Positions 54,714-64,000 of a stretch of 64,000 nucleotides of DNA are shown one piece after another. Origin of the DNA: Fremontodendron californicum (taxonomy: Eukaryota; Streptophyta; Magnoliopsida; Malvales; Malvaceae); assembly GCA_030761205.1 (NCBI GenBank), contig JAULJL010000032.1:8375134-8439133 (forward strand), in the 5' to 3' direction. The notes beneath the pieces were generated by a model that was given only the letters and a program-made list of their open reading frames with translations, was not told the origin of the DNA and did not search any database. Made by a program: the position numbers and the translations under genes. The stretch's first letter is position 1; every line of letters begins with the position of its first letter.

Positions 54714-55918
54714 TGTCACAGACCCTATATCACCACCCCAATCAAAGACAACTGGAAAAGAAAAAGAAAACAAACCAGACCAGACCAAAAATAACAGAGA
54801 AGACAAAATCAACACAATCTTGTGAACTAGACAACACAAAGTCTCACTAGAGAAAGAAAACCTTAGGAGATATAATAATCCCATCTTATTATGTTAGTTT
54901 GCAAATGTACCAAGATTTGCTCAAGAGTCGAGCTATCCGTCCGGCCCGACAATCGTAACCCGTATTGGATAGGAATATTTTAAATTCGGGCCGGCCCGGC
55001 CCGAATTATTGTTCACTATTTAAAAAAATAATTTTTTTTTAAATTTAATTATAAATATTAATATAAAAATAACTTTTTAATCTTTTAATATTATTGTGAA
55101 TAATGATATGAATTTTTGGGATCAATCCAAACCCAATCCGACTCGAATCTGGATAAAAAAATAAATTTTTTCCAAACTGCGATCCGACCATGAACACCTC
55201 TAATAACTTTATTTTCATGAAGCAAATGCGTTGAAAAGAAATCTGAAAATATATTAATGAGAAACAAATGAGAATTGAGAAGATGTAGGGATTAATAGAA
55301 CAGCAGCCGTTATACACTAGTCTAGTACATTTGGATTGATTTCTGTTAAATTAGTCGATTTCAGAATCTATTAATTTTTCCAAATCAAGGTCATATCATA
55401 GGTTACTCATTTATATATTTGGCAGCGCCATCTATTCGGAAAAATCTATATAATTTGTCATCCTACATGGAGTGATATTATTTCAAAATAACTATCAATC
55501 AAAACTTTGACTGCTAAATTTAAGCCGTGGCCTTCCCATTCCATTAAATCAAATAGAATCAGCTTAGCTAGCAATAAAAAGACATTTCGATACACATCAC
55601 TTCACGCAAAGTTACAATTTTTCATCATGGGCTGAACTGAGTTTGATCAGATTTAGCAAAAAATTTATTTGTCGAGGTTCAGTTCGAATGTAATCCAAGT
55701 TCAAAAATTCATTTTAATGTTTGAAATATATTAAATTTTTAAAAATTATTTTTTTATCAATATTTATATATTTTAATAATTAAATTATTTTTATTAATTA
55801 AATAATAATTTAAATCAGATCGAATTAATTCGAATTACTAAAATCTTCTTCATCCTTGGCCTGTGAACAGGTTTATGTAAAGCTAGCCCATCTCCTATTT
55901 GGTTAGCTAGCTTACCAC
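54714..55918. other. AT-rich intergenic DNA with degenerate transposon remnants
   Basis: No gene. A block at about 54905-55200 contains GGGCCGGCCCGGCCCG and a right end CACCTCTA resembling hAT-type ends, but I could not find a matching target duplication. A second degraded block (about 55625-55860) has a similar GC-spot/AT-core layout. Confidence 0.45.
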
Positions 55919-56227
55919 TAGATTTGCTCACGGGCCGGACAGTCCACATACGAACCGGGTTTTGACAGACATTTTCATGATCTGGGCCGACCCGGATAAA
56001 AGTTATATATTAAAATAATATTATTTTATTTAAATTTAATAATATATTAAAATAATATATTAAAATAATATTATTTTATTTAAATTTAATTATAAAAATA
56101 TTTTAAAAAATTTAAATATATATATGATGAACAGTGATTCCAAGCTTGCACAAGACCGAATCTGAGCAAAAAAATTACAAAAAATTCGAACAGCAACTTG
56201 ACCCAATCTAACTCGTGAGCAAGTCTA
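55919..56227. mobile_element. hAT-type MITE, 309 bp
   Basis: Terminal inverted repeats TAGATTTGCTCACGGGC / TAGACTTGCTCACGAG and an exact 8-bp target duplication CTTACCAC at 55911-55918 and 56228-56235. The interior is AT-rich and non-coding. The 8-bp duplication and T/CAG-type ends place it in the hAT superfamily. Confidence 0.9.
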
Positions 56228-56235
56228 CTTACCAC

Positions 56236-57535
56236 CATCACCGCTAATTAAAGCCCACAAATTTCATTCATTTTAACCACAATCGTATTAAGAATATCCA
56301 TTCAAAAAACTCAGTGCATTCAAATTCTGCATGCCGATAACTTCACCAAATAAAAGTTAATGTACGAATCGAAGCGGTCAGCTTATACAAGCCAGAGTGT
56401 GGACCAAAGGGGAGGGTCTCCAAATCCAATTTTTATAGGTTTATAGCAAAATAAGTAAAAAACAGAAACAACAACAATTCTTGGAGGGAGGTAGGTAGAG
56501 AACAAAATAGTAAAAAGATTTTACTAATGAATATTTTTTAACGTTATTAAATATAATAATATTTTTAATTAATATATTAAAAATAATAAATAAAGTTATC
56601 AATTTTTACATTTAATATAATATTATTATTATAAATAATATATTAATTAATTTTAAATAATATCTTAAAAATATTCGTTAACAAAAATTATAATATAATA
56701 TTAATAAAAATAAAGTCGTCTAAAGAGCTGTCCACCGACCTTTCAGATTCGTTTTCATAAGAAATTCTGAGGCATTAGCAAGGGAACACATGGCGTGGCC
56801 TTTGTTCTTTTTAATTTGGCCCCTGCCGCCGCAGTCACCGTTTTAGGTGTCGCGCATGCGCATTCAAACTGCACCAACTCTGTGTCGCAATTGTTTAGAG
56901 CAGCTCACCAATTTTGCGTCCATTTAACCCACGCGTCGGTTAAAACGAATGTCACTCACGCTCTTAATAGCAAACCAAATTCTAATAATGTGTAATAGTG
57001 TTTTTTTTTTTTATCAGTCATATAAATATAAATTAACATAAATTATTAAATGTGTCACGAATAAAATAGATATATTAAACGTGTCATGTTAATCATATTT
57101 AAACATATCGTCTCATATTTTTATATTATTTTTATATTTATTAAACGTTATTGTATCCAAAATTACTAAAATTAAAACCAATCCCGCAACAATGGCATGA
57201 GAGCATTAATTAATAGTTAATCTTTAACAACATGTCAAACAATGTTAACTTTTTGGTCTAATCTTATATTAAGATAAGTTGTGAGGGATATCAAAATATG
57301 ACTTTTAAAGCAAAAATGTTATTTAATTCATGAAACATACACACAACTAGCTTGTGGAGTATATGAAAGCTAACATATAAAAAATTATACCTATATAAAT
57401 ATTATTTATTTAATTCAAAGTATATGTATATTTAAGGATTATTATATATTAAATAATATATTAAAAATCATAAATTAAATTTTTACGTTTAATATTAAAT
57501 AATATATCAATTATTACTTTTAAAATACTCAATTT
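56236..57535. other. Intergenic DNA with AT-rich palindrome and dispersed repeat
   Basis: No recognised gene. An imperfect foldback (about 56520-56705) has arms AATGAATATTTTTTAACG and TTAAAAATATTCGTTAAC. The part at 56750-57000 is less AT-rich and has a 66-codon frame without family resemblance. A dispersed repeat at 57012-57180 is shared with 59140-59313. Confidence 0.45.
57012..57180. repeat. Dispersed repeat B, copy 1
   Basis: Contains TTAAACGTGTCATGTTAATC and ATTTTTATATTTATTAAACG; matches 59140-59313 plus 61029-61085, where a hAT element is inserted. Confidence 0.6.
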
Positions 57536-57753
57536 TAAACATTCAACTTAAATCAATTGGCAATAAGTGGAGTGATCCAACTTAAATATAAGACCACAGA
57601 TAATTTAAGATTTAACCGATGTGTAACACCACTTTAACAGGTCCCTATCACATGTAAGCGAAGACAGAAGAGCCTACCATGTGACAAACTTGAAAGAGAT
57701 AACAGGCAAGAACAACATAACAAAACCTTGGCTTTGATATTATGTTAAGTATT
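57536..57753. repeat. Dispersed repeat A, split by a solo LTR
   Basis: Includes AATTGGCAATAAGTGGAGTG, GATTTAACCGATGTG and TTTAACAGGTCCCTATCACA. It continues after the solo LTR at 58749-58860 as a tandem partner and recurs, more diverged, at 61560-61900. Such units are common, unnamed intergenic repeats in eudicots; no coding capacity. Confidence 0.6.
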
Positions 57754-57780
57754 TGTTGTTTTTGGCATATAAACAGATTG

Positions 57781-57811
<31 letters not shown>

Positions 57812-58748
57812 TAAAATATAAAAGAACAGATTATGCTAGCAATATACGAACATTACAAAATGTACATATACTTACAGATTTTGTTTGAACATAGAAATTC
57901 AAGATTGAATCAAGGTAGCACCTCTGACCTTTAGACAATTTTTGCATGTCTATCAGGTGCTTACAGTATATTGCAACTCATCTCCAAGCCTCCTCAATCA
58001 CATTGCTGTTGAGAGTACACTCAAAACAACACAGCAAACCAGAAAAGATGATTTCAATCTCTCTCACAAAAACAGTATTCGACCGAGACAAAGAAAAGAA
58101 AATTTTTGGAATGTTTGAATGTTATTAAAACAGACACTGTACTCAACAATTTATAAAAAAACAGAAGTCTGTTCGGACAAGACACAATTGTTGAAAAACA
58201 GATAGAACCGTTTGAACAAAAACGGTTAGGTCAGACACAACCCATTGGAACAAAAAGCGGTCTGAAGAAACATGTCTTAAACAGACAAGTCTCTTGGTCG
58301 ATGCTGGCTGAACCGATTCGGGTTTGGACCGAATAAACATGTCTTAAACAGACAGGTTTAATTGGTTGGTCCGGTTGGACAATAAAAAATTAATTACTAA
58401 CTCAAACCCGGCCCAGCCCTTCCCGATGCGTGTGTGGTCCAGTCTAAGTTTGTGTAGGTCCTCACGTTTCACAAAAATTTGGGTGTTCCTTGGGACCCAA
58501 CCCCACATTGAAACTAAGCCTATATAAACACAAGCATAAGCCTATGTTTCAAATGTGGAATTCCACACCATGCACAACATCAACAATTTTTCTTCCTTTT
58601 CAAGTGGGTGTTTAGAGATCAATTTCTCATTCAATATTGATATTAATTGTGTACATAAATTATATACCATGTATCTACTTACGATAACCTACGTATTCAT
58701 ATACTTATTTCGTATTTATACATACAATAAATTAATTGATATCCAACA
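57754..58748. mobile_element. Solo LTR, Copia-type, 995 bp
   Basis: Ends TGTTG...CAACA with a 5-bp duplication GTATT (57749-57753) / GTATC (58749-58753); the second form fits the continuous repeat A sequence. It contains a TA-repeat (57781-57808), a TATA box TATATAAACA at 58521-58530 and two copies of AAACATGTCTTAAACAGACA (58268 and 58338). No internal region remains, so it arose by LTR-LTR recombination. Confidence 0.75.
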
Positions 58749-59313
58749 GTATCCAACCTAAGCAATAAGTAAAAAGATCCAACTTAAATATAAAATTACA
58801 TATAATTTAAAATTTAATCGATATGAATAATACTACTTTTAACACTCGTCAGTAAAACTTTTTAGTAAATTTATGAGTAAATTGTGTGCTATACGCTCCC
58901 TGGAAGCTGAAGTGCTAAATTATAAATACTAGTATATATGAATCTGGTCTCCAACATTGTTCACGTTGGAAAAGGTCCATGCAACTAGCTTAGTCCATTA
59001 ACCTTATCAGTCACACAAAATCTTTCACTTGCACGAGGAAATATTCATTTTAGGATTCCTGGATGATGCATCAGAACAGACAGATTTATTTAATCTTCTT
59101 CTTCGTTAGATTTAAAATTTTGTGTATTCGTGTAATATTTCATTTTTTTAAAATTATTTGTGTAAGTATAAATATAATAAAAATGATTAAATATGCAATA
59201 ATTTAAAAATAAATATGATGTGTATTAAACATGTTGTGTTAATCGTGTTTAAACGTATTATGCCGTATTTATTAAATTATTTTTATATTTATTAAAAATA
59301 TTATACTTGTATT
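58749..59313. repeat. Repeat A continuation and dispersed repeat B, copy 2
   Basis: 58749-58860 continues repeat A. 59140-59313 is repeat B (TTAAACATGTTGTGTTAATC...), interrupted at 59313 by the hAT element. Between them I see no gene. Confidence 0.55.
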
Positions 59314-61028
59314 TAGACCTGTCAATTTTGACCCAAACCCAAAAATTTGACCATCTTACCCGAACTCGACCCAACCCGATTTGAATAGAAAAAGTCAACA
59401 ACCCGAACTTGACCAACTTGACCCTAAAGTGACCGAATCCGAAAGTGACCCTATCCCAAAATGACCCGAACAATTAACCTGAATTTAAATTAAGTATATT
59501 ATTATTTAAAAAAATATTAATTTAATAAAAATAATAGGTATAACATAAATTATTAATTTATTTTAATTAATAACATATAATTACCATTTTTGAGTATTAT
59601 AAAATATGCAATTATCATTTGATATGTGTAAAATGATCATATATTTGTTATCTTCTCTGTATGTAAAATAATGTAGTGACTATATATGTACAGGTACAAT
59701 ACAAGATCTATGATTATATTGGTATGACAATTTTTTTACCATGTGATTAGTTGAAATTTTTTGAATTGTTATTGTTCTTTAATTTTTTATGTTTTTTGGT
59801 TTGGTAATGAAAGACAAATATTGTTAAAATGATTATGTTCAACCATTTTTGATGCTTTGATCAATGCTTAGGAGCAATAATAAATTCTTATATGAACTTG
59901 AAGAGATATTGCATTAGATTTTGTCAATGAATGTTCATTTCAAATGACTCTTGCTAAAATAATTATTTTTTTCTGAAGATCAGTATCAATAATTCTTAAA
60001 CAAACATAGAATATTACACTAACATATTAATCTCCCACTGATAAATTGGTGGACTTGGAACAAAAAAATAGAAATAAACTCTGATTATATGTTAAAATAG
60101 TCTTTTAAATACATAATAATCTTTTAAATAAATTAACAAATTGTTATATCAATTATGATAATATTATAATAAGATTTAAAATAAATTATATATTTTAATT
60201 GTCATGGATATAATTATGTTAATCTTATAACATCCTTATGCTATACATATTATTTAAGATAATTTTTTTTTTAAAAGTATAATATATTCTCATGTAATTT
60301 AGAATAAAGTATATAAAATACGTTGTTAATAATGATATATACATGTATTTTATTATAAAAATTTGTATGTTACATAATAATAATAATATCTTATCATATA
60401 ATTTAGATCAAATTATATAATCTCTTATCGTTATATTTATACATGTTATTTTAGGATAAATGTGTTGTTTTTAATTTAAATGTATAATCTCTTAAATCTT
60501 ATCATGTGACATAAAATAAGTCATTGATATTTGTATGTTATTATAATAATTTGTATATTACGTTATAATAGTACATTTACAAATATGCATGTAAATTTAT
60601 TGAGATAAAGGTTTCAAGTATATGATAATACCTGTTTAAGTAAAACGGATACTCTAATTCAAAAAGTTACTCGATTATGCTCGAATTTGAAAATCAGGTC
60701 AGATAGATATTTATTTTTATTAAAAATTACAGTTTTTATATTTATTTTTAAATATTATTTATATTTTAATAAAATTTTAATTAAATCTGACTTGATCAAA
60801 TAATTTATTTAAATTTAATTTGATTTGATTTTAAAATTAATAAATTAAACTCGAATGATCCGAACCTGAATAACCTGAATGTCAAACCCGAATAACCCGA
60901 TTGACCCAAACCAAAAACGATCTGAACTCAAAAATGATTCAAAAATTTTAAAATTCAAATTGATTCAATCTAATTAACTTGACCTAATCCAAAGTAATCT
61001 TACTCGATCCACCCAATTAACAGATGTA
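59314..61028. mobile_element. hAT-like non-autonomous element, about 1.7 kb
   Basis: Left end TAGACCTGTCAATTTTGACC and right end (complement) TACATCTGTTAATTGGGTGG are imperfect inverted repeats; flanking 8-mers CTTGTATT and TTTGTATC agree at six of eight positions. Both ends carry repeats of the ACCCGAAC type (59320-59480 and 60840-61020); the middle is AT-rich with no transposase frame. Confidence 0.65.
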
Positions 61029-61089
61029 TTTGTATCGCTTCATATTATATTCAAAACTATCGTATCTAATCTTGATAGACTTTTAATTC

Positions 61090-61530
61090 TTTCTTTTATT
61101 TTATCCGGTTTGTTTTCATAGTAAAATCTAAAATGTCTCTCACCAACTTTGGCAACTGTTCCAAGCTGTTATTGCCTAATCAAAGGCAATTGGATCAAGA
61201 GACAATATCGACGTCAATTGCAGAAACGTTTTTAGTTGTTCCCATGCAATGATAACCTCGAAACGCAGTTGATCGGGGGACCTCCTGCTCCTGCTGGATG
61301 GGGTGCATGATTGCCTTCCATGTGCTCTGAAAAAAGCATATGATCAATTATAAGACTCTCCTTGTCCCTTTCCTCTAAAGAGAAGAGAACCCAGATTGAC
61401 CGCACTCTTTACGAGATTGGATTGTTTGACCACAATCCTACTCTCATCATTCGTCATGCTTGCATGCTGAGGACCACACCAGATTCTCCTGATGTTTATC
61501 ATCCACTCCCCTCATGATATTTGCTTGATT
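61090..61530. other. Less AT-rich block without a recognised gene
   Basis: The block stands out by composition and lacks visible repeats. A plus-strand frame closing at TGA 61515-61517 gives RTQIDRTLYEIGLFDHNPTL and continues IIRHACMLRTTPDSPDVYHP; a minus-strand frame at about 61205-61330 follows an acceptor-like TTTTTTCAG and begins STWKAIMHPIQQ. Neither belongs to a family I know. It may be a fragment of a host gene or exon. Confidence 0.3.
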
Positions 61531-61559
61531 CTGTATATAAACAATATGGTATATATATA

Positions 61560-61900
61560 ATTTGTTAAAGCATCCGATCAAAAATTAATTTATAATAAAT
61601 AAAGATATTTAATTTAAATATAAAATTATAGATAATTTAGAATTTAATAATATGAGATAACATTATTTTAACAGATTTATCATATGTAGACGGAAATAAA
61701 AAAATCTATCACATTATAAACTCGAAAGAGGTAACAGATAAAATTAACATATAAGAACAGTAAAATTAAATTTTGATTATGATATCATCTTGAATATCTA
61801 ACTTAAAATCAATCAATAATAAATAAATAAATTCAATCTAAATATAAAATTATAAATAATTCAAAATTTAATAAATATAAGATAACATCATGGAATCTCA
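61560..61900. repeat. Dispersed repeat A, diverged copies
   Basis: Two consecutive degenerate units sharing TTTAAATATAAAATTATAGA and the CTCGAAAGAGGTAACAG segment with 57536-57753. Confidence 0.55.
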
Positions 61901-62774
61901 AGCTCAAGCTCCCTTGGTTTCACTTTAAAATTTGAAGGTTTTCACTATATATTATATCTGCTTTCGGACATCCCTCAGTGGCTCCCTCAGTTTAGTTTTG
62001 AGCTCACCTTTGAGCCTAAACGACTACACAAAGATAAGATGATAATGTTCTCATCTTTTTTGACAGGGCGTACGTGTAACAATGCTGTTTACTTATCTGA
62101 ATATCTAATGATTAAATGAGGGAGGTGATTTTAATGGCTTTTCCTGAACTTTAGGGCTGATCTTTAAAAAGAAAATAAAAGCAATCAGGTTTGTAAGAAC
62201 AAATTCAAGATTTTTTGTGGCGGTACCGTGAAGCTGAAGCTATATTTTCACCTTTTTTCGTTGCTATATAATTACTTTCATAAAGAGGAATAATTTTGAA
62301 ACAACGTATGCTGATTTCAATTGAGCAATAAAAACTTTACTTAAAAGTTTATACTTTGTTTAGTTTGACAATGTGATTTGGTGGGAAATTAATTTCTTAA
62401 CTATTTAATTCAAAATTTGTGTTAGAAAATAAATTCTTTATTTTACTTAAACTTCAATTATCTACTTATTATTGAATTTAATTAAATGTTTCCCTATATA
62501 TATCAACTTATGTTTAGTTTGAAATTACAATTGGGTTGAAAATCTATGACAGAAAATAACTTCTTTTAATTTACAATTTGTCAATTTGAAGCAAAAACTT
62601 TGAAATATTTGGTATCTCATAATTTATAAATGAAAAAAAAAATTATATATACATAACAATTACATAAAGTTTATATACACATAAAGATTTAATTAACAAC
62701 ATAAAGATCAAATTGAAAAAATAAAACTTTAAAGAAAAAATTAATGTATATATATAAATATAATTTAAGCGTAT
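61901..62774. other. AT-rich intergenic DNA
   Basis: No gene, repeat boundary or RNA gene recognised. Confidence 0.4.
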
Positions 62775-62782
62775 ATATGAAA

Positions 62783-63220
62783 TAGGGTACAATCAAGTCG
62801 AGCCAAACCCAAACAATAAGAAGTTCAAGCTCGACTCGAAACTTAGAATTCAAAACTTGACTCGAGCTCAATTTTGAGATAAAAATTAAACTACTCGAGC
62901 TCACTCAATTAGGCTGGTTTACCTAGTAAAAAACAAGATCAAGTTTATGCTCGATTTCAAACTCATTTATTTGTGATCGAGCTCGAGCTCAAATTGAGAT
63001 TTTTCGTTATTAATTAAAAATAATAAAAATATATCATAAAAAACACGATTAGTCTTGCGAGCTACTTGAGTCAGATATTAGGATACTCGAACTTAGCTCA
63101 CTCAATAATTCGAGCTACTCGAATTCAAGCTCGGTTCGACAATAACCGAACCGTATAAGAGTTTTTTTTTTTAATTGAATCCGAGTAGCTTGCGAGCACA
63201 AATATATCATTTACATCCTA
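62783..63220. mobile_element. hAT-like non-autonomous element, 438 bp
   Basis: Exact 8-bp target duplication ATATGAAA at 62775-62782 and 63221-63228. Ends TAGGGTACAATC / TAGGATGTAAAT. The interior is rich in GAGCTCGAGCTC-type motifs around an AT-rich core; no coding frame. Confidence 0.85.
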
Positions 63221-63228
63221 ATATGAAA

Positions 63229-64000
63229 TATATGTATGTAGTATTATCCTTTTATAAACTTGATCAATTTTTTTAATTAATCTAAATTATTCAAAGAGGC
63301 TAATTGACCCTTCAACTTTTAGTTTGATGAGGAAAGCGTTGGAAAAGTAAGTGTTGTGCATAGCCGACCCATATACTATGGAAGCATGCATGCATAATTG
63401 CATATTGCAACTTGGAAACTGCATTTGCATGAGCTGAGAAAGAAAAAATACAAATGCTTGTGTTTCATTTTCCTCCCCCTCATTTTTGTTTTTCCAAACA
63501 AGAAATAGGCAATGAACCAACGCTGCACTCTTACTTCCAAAGGGTTAATTTGACAATATGTTTTTCTTACGAAAGAAGCAACTAACATCTTGATCCAAGT
63601 CCAAAGCTATGAATTCACATTGATTTTTGTCACCATCAGGCAACAAAGATTAATAAGACGAAAGACGAACAAAATCTTACTGGTCCACTATCACTATTCT
63701 AAGCACAAGATGACAACTATTGGCCAGTTTTCTCATGTGGCGCATGGCGGAAATGATTCCTCAATTCTTATACTAGTATATTTCAAAAGACAAAAAGTAA
63801 CCCAAATCTTCTTTAACATTAGTCATACTTAGCAAATACATTAGTACAAATTTTAAGATTTCAACAAATGTCATCAATTGAGCTACTTAAACTTGGCAAA
63901 AAAAAAAAATTGAGCTACTTAATGAATTAACAAATGATTAGTTACTGTGCCTCCAAAATACCTTGCTTTCCTTTTCGAGAATTAAGGGGTGGAAGAAGAG
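63229..64000. other. Intergenic DNA at the right edge
   Basis: No gene recognised. Short frames (for example 63287-63588, minus) have no family resemblance. Confidence 0.4.

Noticed and set aside
54905..55200. Another hAT MITE around GGGCCGGCCCGGCCCG
   Set aside because: The ends look similar but no matching 8-bp flanks could be found, so boundaries are not supported.
56795..56995. 66-residue frame in intergenic DNA
   Set aside because: No start context, splice partner or family resemblance; composition alone does not support a gene.

Overview
The window is nuclear DNA of a flowering plant, probably a eudicot. It is AT-rich and packed with plant LTR retrotransposons (Ty3/Gypsy Ogre/Tat, Athila-like and chromovirus lineages, plus Ty1/Copia), with CACTA and hAT DNA transposons. 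I see no intact ordinary host gene, rRNA, tRNA gene or CRISPR array. The species cannot be fixed from the sequence.

Layout. Positions 1-53446 are nested insertions, most of them dated by target-site duplications (TSDs) that I could read. A pseudogene of the DUF4283/zf-CCHC_4 type (54205-54713, minus) was hit by a CACTA transposon (right end 53447-54204). The CACTA was hit by a giant minus-strand Ogre-like element (4466-53446 and on past the left edge; 5-kb LTR at 48301-53446). The Ogre was hit three times: by a minus-strand Athila-like non-autonomous element (73-4465), by a Ty1/Copia gag-only element (6913-34433, TSD CATTA), and by a plus-strand Athila-like element (37451-47125, TSD TATGT). 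The Copia 3' LTR holds a Tekay-type chromovirus (13304-32354, TSD TAATC/AAATC). That chromovirus holds a minus-strand copy of the same Athila-like family (17097-26631, TSD TTCAA).

The most interesting content is this Athila-like family, present as two full-length copies: copy 1 (minus, 17097-26631) and copy 2 (plus, 37451-47125). It has ~1.49-kb LTRs, a tRNA-Asp primer site, and one long reading frame joining Gag, aspartic protease and the integrase C-terminal tail, with the reverse transcriptase, RNase H and integrase core removed in frame. Downstream, where Athila elements sometimes carry env-like genes, it has two extra intronless genes. One is a 178-aa basic Cys4 zinc-finger protein resembling the nucleic-acid-binding proteins of carlavirus-type plant RNA viruses. 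The other is a 215-aa LOG-family cytokinin riboside 5'-monophosphate phosphoribohydrolase. All three frames are open in copy 1, whose LTRs look identical by eye; copy 2 is older and decayed. A retrotransposon carrying a possible silencing-suppressor-like gene and a cytokinin-activating enzyme is, as far as I know, undescribed. Functions of these cargo genes in the element are inference.

The right 10 kb (53.4-64.0 kb) is AT-rich intergenic DNA holding the CACTA end, the DUF4283 pseudogene, a Copia-type solo LTR (57754-58748), three hAT-like non-autonomous elements (two with exact 8-bp TSDs), and dispersed repeats.
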